Below are positions 7,636 through 16,830 of a DNA stretch of 64,000 bases, piece after piece; position 1 is the first letter of the stretch, and the number at the start of each line of letters is the position of its first letter. Under the pieces are notes generated by a model, which was not told where the DNA came from, made no database searches, and worked only from the letters and a program-made list of their open reading frames with translations. Both the position numbers and the translations under genes were made by a program. Source of the stretch: MM2 sp035460165 (GTDB lineage: Bacteria > Pseudomonadota > Gammaproteobacteria > Burkholderiales > Methylophilaceae); assembly GCA_035460165.1 (NCBI GenBank), contig DATHWW010000005.1:1-64000 (forward strand), in the 5' to 3' direction.

Positions 7636-9429
7636 ATGAAAAACATCCGCAATTTTTCGATCATCGCCCACATCGACCACGGCAAGTCTACGCTGGCCGA
7701 CCGCATCATCCAGTTGTGCGGCGGCTTGTCCGACCGCGAAATGGAGGCCCAGGTGCTGGACTCCATGGACTTGGAGCGTGAGCGTGGCATTACCATCAAG
7801 GCGCAGACCGCCGCGCTGAATTACAAGGCGCGTGATGGGCAAGTCTATCAGCTCAATCTGATCGATACCCCGGGGCACGTGGACTTTTCGTACGAAGTCA
7901 GCCGCTCGCTCGCCGCCTGTGAAGGCGCGCTGCTGGTGGTGGATGCTTCGCAAGGGGTGGAGGCGCAGTCTGTCGCCAACTGCTACACCGCGATCGAACA
8001 GAACGTCGAAGTGGTACCGGTGCTGAACAAGATCGACCTGCCATCGGCCGATCCGGAACGCGTGATCCAGGAAATCGAAGACATCATCGGCGTGGAGGCC
8101 ACCGACGCAGTACGCTGTTCCGCCAAAACCGGCGTTGGCGTCGAGGATGTGCTCGACGCTGTCGTCGCGAAGATTCCGTCACCGGTTGGCGATCCTGCCG
8201 CGCCGCTCAAGGCACTCATCATCGATTCGTGGTTCGACAACTACGTTGGTGTGATCATGCTGGTGCGCGTGGTGGACGGCGCGATCAAGCCCAAGGATAA
8301 AATTCGACTGATGGCAACCAGGGCCGAACATCTGTGCGAGCAGGTCGGCGTGTTTACTCCCAAATCCCGTCAACGCGAGAGCCTTTCTGCAGGCGAGGTA
8401 GGCTTTATCATCGCCGGCATCAAGGAGCTGGCCAATGCCAAGGTGGGCGATACCGTTACCCTCGCCAACAAGCAGGCCGCCGAGGCGCTGCCGGGGTTCA
8501 AGGAAATCAAGCCGCAGGTGTTTGCCGGGCTTTATCCGGTGGAGTCGAACCAATACGAAGCGCTGCGCGATGCGCTGGAAAAGTTGCGCCTGAACGACGC
8601 CTCGCTGCAGTTCGAGCCGGAAGTGTCGCAGGCTCTTGGTTTCGGCTTCCGCTGCGGTTTCCTTGGCCTGCTGCACATGGAAATCGTGCAGGAACGGCTG
8701 GAGCGCGAGTACGACATGGACCTCATCACCACGGCGCCGACCGTGGTCTACGAGATCGTCACCAAGGCGGGCGAAACGGTGCTGGTGGAAAATCCGTCCA
8801 AGCTGCCCGAGCCGTCGCGCATCGAGGAAATCCGCGAGCCCATCATCACCACCACCATCCTGATGCCGCAAGAATACGTGGGGCCGGTGATGACGTTGTG
8901 CAACAACAAGCGCGGGGTACAGCGCAACATGCAGTACATGGGCCGGCAGGTGATGCTGACCTATGAAATGCCGCTGAACGAAGTGGTACTGGATTTTTTC
9001 GACAAACTGAAATCGACCTCGCGCGGCTATGCCTCCATGGATTACGAGTTTCTCGAATTCCGCACCGCCGATCTGGTGAAGCTGGATATTCTGGTCAATG
9101 GCGACCGCGTGGACGCGCTGTCGCTGATCGTGCACCGCGCCAACAGTTTGTACCGCGGGCGTGAACTGGCCTCCAAGATGCGCGAGTTGATCCCGCGGCA
9201 GATGTTCGACGTGGCGATTCAGGCGGCCATCGGCGCCAATATCATTTCCCGTGAAACCGTGAAGGCGATGCGCAAGAATGTGCTGGCCAAGTGCTATGGT
9301 GGCGATATCACCCGTAAGAAGAAACTGCTGGAAAAGCAGAAGGAAGGCAAGAAGCGCATGAAACAAGTGGGCAATGTGGAAATTCCGCAGGAAGCGTTCC
9401 TCGCCATTCTGCGTGTGGAGGATAAGTAA
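7636..9429 (+). CDS. lepA: Elongation factor 4 (back-translocase LepA)
   Basis: A 597-residue ribosome-associated GTPase. G motifs: AHIDHGKST (G1), RGIT (G2), DTPGHVDF (G3), NKID (G4). The C-terminal LepA-specific domain ends with KKKLLEKQKEGKKRMKQVGNVEIPQEAFLAILRV, nearly identical to E. coli. The start MKNIRNFSIIAHIDHG matches the family start. No Shine-Dalgarno sequence is evident before the ATG and a strong hairpin ends nine bases upstream. lepB follows after two bases, the classic lepA-lepB pair. Confidence 0.98.
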   Translation: MKNIRNFSIIAHIDHGKSTLADRIIQLCGGLSDREMEAQVLDSMDLERERGITIKAQTAALNYKARDGQVYQLNLIDTPGHVDFSYEVSRSLAACEGALLVVDASQGVEAQSVANCYTAIEQNVEVVPVLNKIDLPSADPERVIQEIEDIIGVEATDAVRCSAKTGVGVEDVLDAVVAKIPSPVGDPAAPLKALIIDSWFDNYVGVIMLVRVVDGAIKPKDKIRLMATRAEHLCEQVGVFTPKSRQRESLSAGEVGFIIAGIKELANAKVGDTVTLANKQAAEALPGFKEIKPQVFAGLYPVESNQYEALRDALEKLRLNDASLQFEPEVSQALGFGFRCGFLGLLHMEIVQERLEREYDMDLITTAPTVVYEIVTKAGETVLVENPSKLPEPSRIEEIREPIITTTILMPQEYVGPVMTLCNNKRGVQRNMQYMGRQVMLTYEMPLNEVVLDFFDKLKSTSRGYASMDYEFLEFRTADLVKLDILVNGDRVDALSLIVHRANSLYRGRELASKMRELIPRQMFDVAIQAAIGANIISRETVKAMRKNVLAKCYGGDITRKKKLLEKQKEGKKRMKQVGNVEIPQEAFLAILRVEDK

Positions 9430-9431
9430 TC

Positions 9432-10178
9432 ATGCTGTTTGCCCTGTTCATGCTCGCTGCCCTTGTGCTGACCGGCGCCATCTGGCTGTTGGATATCTTC
9501 TATCTGCGCAAGGTGCGCGCTGAAGGCAAGGCTGAGTCGTGGGTCGTGGAGTACTCCAAGAGCTTCTTCCCGGTCATCCTCGCGGTCTTCATGATTCGCT
9601 CTTTCCTGGTCGAGCCGTTCAAGATTCCTTCCGGATCGATGATGCCGACCTTGCTGGTGGGTGATTTCATCCTGGTCAACAAGCATACCTACGGCTTGCG
9701 CGTGCCTATCCTGAACAACACTTTCTTCGAAATGAATCACCCGCAGCGCGGCGAAGTGATGGTTTTCCGATTCCCGCAGGATCCGTCGATGGATTACATC
9801 AAACGCGTTGTTGGCGTTCCCGGGGATCGTATCGAGTATCGCGAAAAACGTCTGATGATCAATGGCCAGCCGCTCGAAATGGAATTGAATGGCGATTACG
9901 AGTATGTGGCGCCGGGTCTCAATCGCATCGCAGCCAAGCAGTACAAGGAAACGCTGGGCGAGCACAAGCACGATATCCTGCTGGTGGACGATGCTCCCGT
10001 GATCGACGGCGAAGCCATCGTGCCACCCGGCCATTACTTCGTCATGGGCGACAATCGCGACAACAGCAACGACAGCCGCTTCTGGGGATTCGTGCCGGAA
10101 AACAATATTGTCGGCAAGGCGTTCATGATCTGGTGGAATTTCGATAATTTCGGCAGAATTGGCGACACCATTAAATAA
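9432..10178 (+). CDS. lepB: Signal peptidase I
   Basis: A 248-residue inner-membrane protease that removes signal peptides from exported proteins. Two N-terminal membrane helices (about 1-22 and 45-60) precede the periplasmic catalytic domain. The nucleophile is Ser69 in IPSGSMMPTL and the general base Lys124 in DYIKRVVGVPGD; box E GDNRDNSNDSRFWG is present. It is two bases from lepA and translated with it. Confidence 0.97.
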   Translation: MLFALFMLAALVLTGAIWLLDIFYLRKVRAEGKAESWVVEYSKSFFPVILAVFMIRSFLVEPFKIPSGSMMPTLLVGDFILVNKHTYGLRVPILNNTFFEMNHPQRGEVMVFRFPQDPSMDYIKRVVGVPGDRIEYREKRLMINGQPLEMELNGDYEYVAPGLNRIAAKQYKETLGEHKHDILLVDDAPVIDGEAIVPPGHYFVMGDNRDNSNDSRFWGFVPENNIVGKAFMIWWNFDNFGRIGDTIK

Positions 10179-10189
10179 GGGGAGCAGTC

Positions 10190-10567
10190 ATGCGAAAGCA
10201 AAAAGGATTTACCTTCTGGAGCTTGGCATTCACTATCGGGACGATATCGATCATCGCTTTGCTGACAATGAAACTGCTTCCAGCTTATACCGAGTTCTTC
10301 GCGATCAAACGCGCCATTAATCGCTTGGCAATCGAAGGCAATCTTCCTGCAATGGATAATCGCCAGATTCAAAAGGCCTTCGACAGGTCGGTCACGATGG
10401 ACGACATCCGCAGCATCAAGCCGACCGATCTGGAAATTCGGCGTACAAGTGGGGGCGATACCATTGTGTCTACGAATTACGAGGTGGTCATCCCGATTAT
10501 GGCAAACGTGAGCGCGTTGCTGACTTTCAGTGCCTCCACTGACAAGTCCGCTAAAAGTATTGACTAA
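10190..10567 (+). CDS. DUF4845 family small membrane protein
   Basis: A 125-residue protein with one N-terminal membrane helix (FWSLAFTIGTISIIALLTMKLLP) and a soluble domain beyond residue 40. It sits between lepB and rnc, the fixed location of the DUF4845 family in beta- and gammaproteobacteria. Function is unknown. The position suggests a link to export or membrane biogenesis, but nothing in the sequence shows an active site. Confidence 0.85.
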   Translation: MRKQKGFTFWSLAFTIGTISIIALLTMKLLPAYTEFFAIKRAINRLAIEGNLPAMDNRQIQKAFDRSVTMDDIRSIKPTDLEIRRTSGGDTIVSTNYEVVIPIMANVSALLTFSASTDKSAKSID

Positions 10568-10573
10568 GGTGAC

Positions 10574-11239
10574 ATGACCCAAAGTGCACTGGCCCGTAGT
10601 CTTGGCCATGATTTCAAGCAGGCCTCATTGCTGAGTCAGGCGCTGACCCACCGTAGCCATAGTGTTCCTAACAACGAGCGACTGGAGTTTCTCGGCGACG
10701 GCGTTCTGAATTGCGTTGTCGCCCATTTGCTTTATCAGCGCTTTCCCAAGCTGCCCGAAGGCGAGTTGAGCCGAATGCGTGCGCACCTTGTTAGGGAGCC
10801 CACATTAAGCAGCATCGCTCAGGGGCTGTCGCTGGGTGAGTATATGCGGCTGGGCGAGGGTGAATTGAAGAGCGGGGGATGGCGACGCCCCTCCATGCTG
10901 GCAGATACACTGGAAGCCTTGATCGGCGCAATATTTCTCGATGCCGGCTTTCCTGTCGCCGAAACTGTTGTCGAAAGATTGTATTCCCCCTTGCTCGAAA
11001 ATCTGGACCCCAAGTCCCTGGGCAAGGATCCAAAAACTTTCTTGCAGGAGTATCTGCAAGGTCGCAAACTGGCTTTGCCGGAATACGTCCTAATGGCAAC
11101 GGAAGGCGAAGCGCACTGCCAGACTTTCCGTGTGGAATGCCGTATTCCTGCCCTCAAAGTCCACGCCCAGGGGGTCGGCAACAGCCGGCGTGCTGCGGAA
11201 CAACAAGCTGCGGAAGCGGCGTATGAATTGCTGAAATAG
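10574..11239 (+). CDS. rnc: Ribonuclease III
   Basis: A 221-residue double-strand-specific endoribonuclease that processes rRNA precursors and some mRNAs. The catalytic domain has the signature ERLEFLGDGVLN (Glu38 and Asp42 among the metal ligands) and the second acidic pair in DTLEALIGAIFLDAG. The C-terminal dsRNA-binding domain begins near residue 150 and ends GNSRRAAEQQAAEAAYELL. It lies seven bases before era. Confidence 0.97.
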   Translation: MTQSALARSLGHDFKQASLLSQALTHRSHSVPNNERLEFLGDGVLNCVVAHLLYQRFPKLPEGELSRMRAHLVREPTLSSIAQGLSLGEYMRLGEGELKSGGWRRPSMLADTLEALIGAIFLDAGFPVAETVVERLYSPLLENLDPKSLGKDPKTFLQEYLQGRKLALPEYVLMATEGEAHCQTFRVECRIPALKVHAQGVGNSRRAAEQQAAEAAYELLK

Positions 11240-11246
11240 GCTCAAA

Positions 11247-12128
11247 ATGACTGATTTTCGTTGCGGCACCATTGCCATCGTCGGCCGTCCCAATGTCGGG
11301 AAATCCACGATGCTTAACCATATCCTGGGCGCCAAACTCAGCATCACCTCGCGCAAGGCGCAAACGACGCGCCACCGGCTGTTGGGTATCCATACCACGG
11401 AGGATGCGCAGTACCTGTTCGTGGACACCCCCGGCTTCCAGTTGAAGCACATCAATGCGCTTAACCGCGGCATGAACAAGACGGTGAAGCAGGTCATGTC
11501 CGAAGTGGATGTGGTCCTGTTCGTGATCGAGGCCACCCGATTCAGCGACGCTGACCGCAAGGTGCTGGAAATCCTGCCGAAGAATACTCCGGTGCTGCTG
11601 GTGATCAACAAGGCCGACTTGCTGGAAGATAAAGGCCAGCTGCTGCCGTTCATCCAGGAGCACGGCGGCGTATTTCCGTTTGCGGCTATCGTGCCCATCA
11701 GCGCCAAGCGCAGCCTCAATCTTGCAGACCTGCTGGCGGCCATCCGTAATCATCTGCCCGAACAAGCGGCGATCTACGGCGAGGACGAACTTACGGATCG
11801 CAACGAGCGTTTCCTCGCGGCCGAACTGATACGCGAAAAAATATTCCGCCTGCTCGGCGAGGAGTTGCCGTATTCGGTGGCCGTCGAAATCGAGAAGTTC
11901 GAGCAGGAAGGGACATTGCGTCGCATCCACGCTGCGATCATCGTCGACAAGGAGGGCCAGAAGCCCATCCTGATCGGCAAAGGCGGCGAAAAGCTCAAGC
12001 AAATCTCCACCGAAGCGCGGCAGGATATGGAGAAGCTGTTCGGCGGCAAAGTCTGGCTGGAAACCTGGGTCAAGGTGCGCGGCGGCTGGGCGGATGACGA
12101 GCGGGCGCTGAAAAGCCTCGGCTACTAG
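11247..12128 (+). CDS. era: GTPase Era
   Basis: A 293-residue GTPase needed for 16S rRNA maturation and 30S assembly. G1 is GRPNVGKST (13-21), G3 DTPGF, G4 NKAD. The C-terminal KH domain carries IHAAIIVDKEGQKPILIGKGGEKLKQI. Its neighbours rnc and recO are the usual ones. Confidence 0.98.
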   Translation: MTDFRCGTIAIVGRPNVGKSTMLNHILGAKLSITSRKAQTTRHRLLGIHTTEDAQYLFVDTPGFQLKHINALNRGMNKTVKQVMSEVDVVLFVIEATRFSDADRKVLEILPKNTPVLLVINKADLLEDKGQLLPFIQEHGGVFPFAAIVPISAKRSLNLADLLAAIRNHLPEQAAIYGEDELTDRNERFLAAELIREKIFRLLGEELPYSVAVEIEKFEQEGTLRRIHAAIIVDKEGQKPILIGKGGEKLKQISTEARQDMEKLFGGKVWLETWVKVRGGWADDERALKSLGY

Positions 12129-12142
12129 CGCAGGCGAACCCC

Positions 12143-12865
12143 ATGGCCGCAGGCGGTATCGCGCGTCAGGATCAGCAGCCGGTATTCGTGCTGCACACCT
12201 ATCCCTTCAAGGAAACCAGCCTCGTCGTTGAGCTGTTCAGCCGCGATTTTGGACGTGTCGCGGCCATCGCCAAGGGCGCTCGTCGCCCGCGCTCCGCAAT
12301 GCGCGGCATGTTGCAAGCCTTTCAACCATTGCTCGCCACCTGGTCAGGAAAATCCGAACTCCGTAACCTGCACTCCCTGGACTGGGGGGAAGGCCTGCTA
12401 TTGCTCAATGGCGAAGCGCTGATGTGCGGTTTTTATCTCAATGAGTTGCTGCTGCGCCTGTTGCCGCGCGAAGATCCGCACGAGGCTTTGTTCGATTACT
12501 ACACGCAGACCTTGCGTTATCTGGCATCAGCAACATCGGTGGCACCCACTTTGCGCCGTCTGGAGTTGAAACTGTTGCAGGAATTGGGCTATGCCGTACC
12601 CTTGACGCACGCGGTCGAAGGTACACCCGTCGAGGCTGAAAGAGAGTATCTGTACCAGCCGGAGCGCGGCGCCGTCAGCCCGGCCGGAAACGAAACGGGT
12701 GTACAATTAAGCGGCAAAACGTTGCTTGATATGGCCCGCGACGACTACAGCGATCCGGCCACGCTGCTGCAGAGCAAGCAGCTGATGCGCATGCTGCTCG
12801 CGCATTACCTCGGCGACAAGCCCTTGCATACCCGTCAATTACTTATCGATTTACAGGAACTATGA
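12143..12865 (+). CDS. recO: DNA repair protein RecO
   Basis: A 240-residue recombination mediator that helps load RecA on SSB-coated DNA. The N-terminal OB fold contains VFVLHTYPFKETSLVVELFSRDFGRVAAIAKGARRPRS. The middle helical region includes GEALMCGFYLNELLLRLLPREDPHEALFDYY. The zinc-binding cysteines of some RecO proteins are not evident. It overlaps pdxJ by four bases. Confidence 0.95.
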   Translation: MAAGGIARQDQQPVFVLHTYPFKETSLVVELFSRDFGRVAAIAKGARRPRSAMRGMLQAFQPLLATWSGKSELRNLHSLDWGEGLLLLNGEALMCGFYLNELLLRLLPREDPHEALFDYYTQTLRYLASATSVAPTLRRLELKLLQELGYAVPLTHAVEGTPVEAEREYLYQPERGAVSPAGNETGVQLSGKTLLDMARDDYSDPATLLQSKQLMRMLLAHYLGDKPLHTRQLLIDLQEL

Positions 12866-13593
12866 TCAGACTCGGCGTCAACATCGACCACGTCGCTACT
12901 ATTCGTCAAGCGCGCGGTACCCGTTATCCCAGTGTCGTGCAGGCTGCCTTGCGCGCTGAGCAGTCGGGCGCGGACGCGATCACGCTGCATTTGCGCGAAG
13001 ATCGCCGCCACATTCAGGATGCTGACGTGCATACACTGCGCGGCATTTTGCAGACGCGCATGAACCTGGAAATGGCAGTCACCGAAGAAATGGTCGCCAT
13101 CGCCTTGCAGGTCAAGCCGCAGGATGTCTGCCTGGTGCCGGAGCGCCGCGAAGAACTGACCACCGAAGGCGGTCTCGATGTGGTGCGTCATTTCGACAAG
13201 GTCAAGAATGCCTGCCAGCGTCTGGGCGACGCCGGCATCCGCGTATCGCTGTTTATCAATGCCGATGAAGCGCAACTCGATGCTTCGAAAGCCGCAGGGG
13301 CGCCGGTGGTGGAACTGCACACCGGCGGTTTCGCCGATGCGGAAACCGAGCACGCGCGCAATGACGAGCTTTATCGCATCAAGAACGCCGTGGTGCATGG
13401 CGCATCGCTCGGCTTGTCGGTCAATGCCGGTCACGGACTGCATTATCACAACGTGCACCAGATCGCCTCCATTCCTGGTGTCGACGAACTCAATATCGGC
13501 CATGCCATCGTCGCTCACGCGCTCTTTGTCGGTTGGGACAACGCCGTGCGCGAGATGAAGGCGTTGATGGTAGCCGCCGCAACAGGCCGATGA
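12862..13593 (+). CDS. pdxJ: Pyridoxine 5'-phosphate synthase
   Basis: A 243-residue TIM-barrel enzyme condensing 1-deoxyxylulose 5-phosphate with aminoacetone phosphate in vitamin B6 synthesis. Motifs are GVNIDHVATIRQARGT at the start, DAITLHLREDRRHIQD, VCLVPERREELTTEGGLD, and VNAGHGLHYHNV with the catalytic-region histidines. The start ATG overlaps the recO stop and the stop overlaps acpS. Confidence 0.98.
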   Translation: MIRLGVNIDHVATIRQARGTRYPSVVQAALRAEQSGADAITLHLREDRRHIQDADVHTLRGILQTRMNLEMAVTEEMVAIALQVKPQDVCLVPERREELTTEGGLDVVRHFDKVKNACQRLGDAGIRVSLFINADEAQLDASKAAGAPVVELHTGGFADAETEHARNDELYRIKNAVVHGASLGLSVNAGHGLHYHNVHQIASIPGVDELNIGHAIVAHALFVGWDNAVREMKALMVAAATGR

Positions 13594-13967
13594 TCTACGG
13601 CATCGGCACTGATATCGTCGAGGTCTCGCGTATCGAGCAATCGCTTGCGCGCTTCGGCGACACCTTTGCCCGGCGCATCCTGACCGAAGCGGAATACCTT
13701 GAATTCGGATTGAGCCAGGTCAAAGCGCGCTTCCTCGCCAAGCGATTCGCGGCCAAAGAGGCGTTCGGCAAGGCTTTGGGTACGGGGCTGCGCGCGCCGG
13801 TGGCGATGCAAAGCATAGGCGTCGGCCATAGCGATCTCGGCAAGCCGGTGCTGGTGCTTGCGCCCGAGCTGCAGGCCTGGGTGGAGGGGCGTGGCGTCAG
13901 AGCCATGCATATCTCGATCAGCGACGAAAAGGCGCTTGCTGTCGCATTTGTGGTCCTGGAAAGCTGA
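13590..13967 (+). CDS. acpS: Holo-[acyl-carrier-protein] synthase
   Basis: A 125-residue phosphopantetheinyl transferase that activates acyl carrier protein with coenzyme A. The metal-binding Asp lies in IYGIGTDIVEVSRI and the Glu in RFAAKEAFGKALGTG. A longer frame exists upstream, but ATG at 13590 gives the family length and an ATGA overlap with pdxJ, the normal pdxJ-acpS junction. Confidence 0.97.
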   Translation: MIYGIGTDIVEVSRIEQSLARFGDTFARRILTEAEYLEFGLSQVKARFLAKRFAAKEAFGKALGTGLRAPVAMQSIGVGHSDLGKPVLVLAPELQAWVEGRGVRAMHISISDEKALAVAFVVLES

Positions 13968-14731
13968 TGGAGATGGATTTCGAGCGCCGTTTCGGCGGCG
14001 TTAGACGGCTCTATGGCGAAACGGCATTCCGGCGATTCCAGGAAGCGCATGTCTGCGTTGTGGGTGTCGGCGGTGTCGGTTCCTGGGCCGCCGAATCCCT
14101 GGCCCGCAACGCCATTGGCCGCATCACGCTGATCGATCTCGACAATATCGCCGAATCCAATACCAATCGCCAGGTGCATGCGCTCGGTGACGAGTACGGC
14201 AAGCCTAAGGTGTCGGCGATGGCGGAGCGCATACGCGCGATCAATCCGGCTTGCGAGGTAATCGAGATCGAGGATTTCGTGACCTTGGACAATCTCGACG
14301 ATTTGCTCGGTCGCGGCTACGACTTCCTCATCGACGCCATCGACAACGCGCGCGTTAAGGCGGCGATGACCAACTGGTGCAAGCGTCGCAAGATCAAGAT
14401 GATTACCTCCGGCGGTGCCGGCGGACGCATGGACCCGGCACGCATTCAGCTGGACGATCTCGCACGCAGCGTGCAGGACCCTTTGCTGTCCCGCGTGCGG
14501 GTGTTGCTGCGGCGCGAGTATGGCTTTCCCAAGGATGCCAAGAAGAAATTCGGCGTGGAATGCGTGTTTTCTGCCGAGCCGCTCAGGATGCCGGAGAACG
14601 GCGAATCCTGCGATGCCGACGACAAGCCGGTAAGCGGCATCAACTGTGCCGGCTTCGGCGCGGCGATGACGGTAACGGCCAGCTTCGGCTTGTGGATGGC
14701 GTCCCGGGCGCTGTCGCACGTGTCCAAATAA
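13967..14731 (+). CDS. tcdA: tRNA threonylcarbamoyladenosine dehydratase (TcdA/CsdL family)
   Basis: A 254-residue ThiF/HesA-type E1-like enzyme, expected to cyclise t6A to ct6A at tRNA position 37. The nucleotide-binding motif is VCVVGVGGVGSWAAESLAR, followed by LIDLDNIAESNTNRQVHAL and DFLIDAIDNARVKAAM. GINCAGFGAAMTVTASFG near the C terminus is typical of the family. It starts in a TGATG overlap with acpS. Confidence 0.92.
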   Translation: MEMDFERRFGGVRRLYGETAFRRFQEAHVCVVGVGGVGSWAAESLARNAIGRITLIDLDNIAESNTNRQVHALGDEYGKPKVSAMAERIRAINPACEVIEIEDFVTLDNLDDLLGRGYDFLIDAIDNARVKAAMTNWCKRRKIKMITSGGAGGRMDPARIQLDDLARSVQDPLLSRVRVLLRREYGFPKDAKKKFGVECVFSAEPLRMPENGESCDADDKPVSGINCAGFGAAMTVTASFGLWMASRALSHVSK

Positions 14732-14740
14732 AAACCACCT

Positions 14741-14769
14741 CTTGAAATTCGGCCGCTCGGCCCCATTTA
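14741..14769 (+). promoter_or_regulatory. Sigma-32 (RpoH) heat-shock promoter of htpG
   Basis: CTTGAAA at 14741-14747, a 13-base spacer and CCCCATTTA at 14761-14769. This is an essentially perfect RpoH-type promoter, 41 bases before the htpG start. It predicts heat-shock induction. Confidence 0.9.
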
Positions 14770-14809
14770 TCAGCTTGTTTCGTAGTTCCTGATAACAAGA
14801 GGGGATCCC

Positions 14810-16708
14810 ATGACCACCACGACCAAAGAAACGCTGGGCTTCCAGGCGGAAGTCAAACAGCTGCTGCACCTGATGATCCATTCCTTGTACTCCAACAAGG
14901 AAATTGTCCTGCGCGAATTGATTTCCAATGCATCCGATGCCGCCGACAAGCTGCGCTTCGAAGCGCTGGCCGACGGCGCGCTGTTCGAGAACGATAGCGA
15001 ACTCAAGATCCGCATTTCCTTCGACAAGGCCGCGCGTACGCTGACATTCAGCGACAACGGCATCGGCATGAGCCGCCAGGAAGTGATCGACAATATCGGT
15101 ACCATCGCTAAATCCGGCACGCGCGAATTCTTTTCGCAACTGTCCGGTGACCAGAAGAAGGACGCCGCACTGATCGGCCAGTTCGGCGTCGGTTTCTATT
15201 CCGCATTCATTCTTGCCGATAAGGTCACGCTCACCACCCGCCGCGCTGGATTGACCGCCGAACATGGCGTGCGCTGGGAATCTGCGGGCTCCGGCGATTA
15301 CACGCTGGAAGTGGTCGAAAAGCCCTCGCGCGGCACCGAGATCGTGCTGCATTTGCGTGAAGGCGAAGACGAATTCCTCAATGACTGGAAAATCAAGTCC
15401 ATCATCCGCAAGTATTCAGACCACATCACGCTGCCCATTCTGATGAAGAAATCGGAGTGGAAAGACGGTGAGCAGGTGCCGACCGATGAGGACGAAACCG
15501 TCAACCAGGCCTCCGCACTGTGGTCGCGCGCCAAGAACGACATCACCGAAGAGCAGTACGAAGAGTTCTACAAGCACGTCGCGCACGACTTCGACAAGCC
15601 GCTGGCCTGGAGCCATAACCGCGTCGAAGGCAAGCAGGAATACATTTCGCTGCTGTACATCCCCGGTCGCGCGCCGTTTGATCTGTACGACCGCGAGCGC
15701 CGTCACGGCATCAAGCTGTACGTGAAGCGCGTGTTCATCATGGACGATGCCGAGCAACTGATGCCGCAATATCTGCGCTTCGTGCGCGGGGTGATCGATT
15801 CTGCCGATTTGCCGCTCAACGTGTCGCGTGAAATCCTGCAGCACAGCAAGGAAATCGACGGCATCAAGGCCGGCTCGGTGAAGAAGGTGCTGGGCCTACT
15901 GGAGGACATGGCCGAGAATGATCAGGAAAAGTACGCGACCTTCTGGAAGGAGTTCGGCCGCGTGTTGAAGGAGGGCCCGGGCGAGGATTTCGGCAACAAG
16001 GAAAAGATCGCATCCTTGCTGCGCTTTGCCTCGACGCATGCCGACACCGACGAGGAAAACGTCTCGCTCAAGGACTACATCGCCCGCATGAAGGACGGCC
16101 AGGAGCATGTCTATTACGTGACCGCCGACACCTTCGCCGCGGCCAAGCACAGCCCGCACCTGGAAATCTTCCGCAAGAAGGGCATCGAAGTGCTGCTGCT
16201 GTCCGATCGTGTCGATGAATGGCTGGTGAGCGGTCTGACCGAGTTCGAAGGCAAGAAACTGCAATCCGTCGCCAAGGGCGATCTCGACTTGGGGTCGCTG
16301 GAGGACGAGGCCGAGAAGGAAGCGCAGAAGCAGGCCGAGGATGAGTTCAAGGAACTGGTCGAGAAGATCAAGTCCACGCTGGGCGACGACAAGGTGAAAG
16401 AGGTGCGCGTCACGCATCGCCTCACCGATTCCCCGGCATGCATCGTCACCGGCGAAAACGACATGAGCGCGAACCTGGAGCGACTGTTGAAAGCCGCCGG
16501 CCAGAATGCGCCTTCGACCAAGCCCATCCTGGAAATCAATCCGCAGCATTCGCTGGTGACGCGCTTGAAAGGCGAGTCGGACGATGCGCGTTTTGCCGAC
16601 TGGGCCAACCTACTGTTCGAGCAGGCCTTGCTGGCGGAAGGCGGGCAACTGGAGGATCCGGCCAGCTTTGTGAAACGGCTGAACTCGCTACTCGCATTGA
16701 TGAGCTGA
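14810..16708 (+). CDS. htpG: Chaperone protein HtpG (Hsp90)
   Basis: A 632-residue Hsp90-family ATP-dependent chaperone. The GHKL ATPase domain shows YSNKEIVLRELISNASDAADKLRF, the SDNGIGMSRQEV segment and IGQFGVGFYSAF. The middle domain includes LPLNVSREILQHSK and the dimerisation domain follows. AGAGGGGAT precedes the ATG. It is a single-gene unit between a sigma-32 promoter and a strong terminator. Confidence 0.98.
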   Translation: MTTTTKETLGFQAEVKQLLHLMIHSLYSNKEIVLRELISNASDAADKLRFEALADGALFENDSELKIRISFDKAARTLTFSDNGIGMSRQEVIDNIGTIAKSGTREFFSQLSGDQKKDAALIGQFGVGFYSAFILADKVTLTTRRAGLTAEHGVRWESAGSGDYTLEVVEKPSRGTEIVLHLREGEDEFLNDWKIKSIIRKYSDHITLPILMKKSEWKDGEQVPTDEDETVNQASALWSRAKNDITEEQYEEFYKHVAHDFDKPLAWSHNRVEGKQEYISLLYIPGRAPFDLYDRERRHGIKLYVKRVFIMDDAEQLMPQYLRFVRGVIDSADLPLNVSREILQHSKEIDGIKAGSVKKVLGLLEDMAENDQEKYATFWKEFGRVLKEGPGEDFGNKEKIASLLRFASTHADTDEENVSLKDYIARMKDGQEHVYYVTADTFAAAKHSPHLEIFRKKGIEVLLLSDRVDEWLVSGLTEFEGKKLQSVAKGDLDLGSLEDEAEKEAQKQAEDEFKELVEKIKSTLGDDKVKEVRVTHRLTDSPACIVTGENDMSANLERLLKAAGQNAPSTKPILEINPQHSLVTRLKGESDDARFADWANLLFEQALLAEGGQLEDPASFVKRLNSLLALMS

Positions 16709-16722
16709 TCACTTGCGACGCT

Positions 16723-16754
16723 AAAAAAAGGCTGCCTTCGGGCAGCCTTTTTTA
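16723..16754 (+). terminator. Rho-independent terminator after htpG
   Basis: AGGCTGCC, TTCG tetraloop, GGCAGCCT, then TTTTTT. The preceding A run extends the stem. Confidence 0.93.
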
Positions 16755-16767
16755 TTTGCGGCAGGGC

Positions 16768-16804
16768 TTGACGAGTGCTTGCATTTAAATGAGAATGATT
16801 ATCA
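16768..16804 (+). promoter_or_regulatory. Fur-controlled promoter of the DUF2325 operon
   Basis: TTGACG at 16768-16773 and GAGAAT at 16791-16796 are 17 bases apart. The palindrome TGAGAAT-G-ATTATCA at 16790-16804 matches the 7-1-7 Fur box (TGATAAT-N-ATTATCA) at all positions but one and covers the -10 region, so iron-loaded Fur would block RNA polymerase. Confidence 0.8.
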
Positions 16805-16830
16805 ATAACACAAGCGCAAGGAGAACTACC

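Noticed and set aside
8179..9366. 395-codon minus-strand frame
   Set aside because: Antisense of lepA; His- and Gln-rich shadow composition.
13595..15352. 585-codon open frame on the minus strand
   Set aside because: It spans the complement of acpS, tcdA and the start of htpG and crosses their boundaries; its composition is typical of an antisense shadow.
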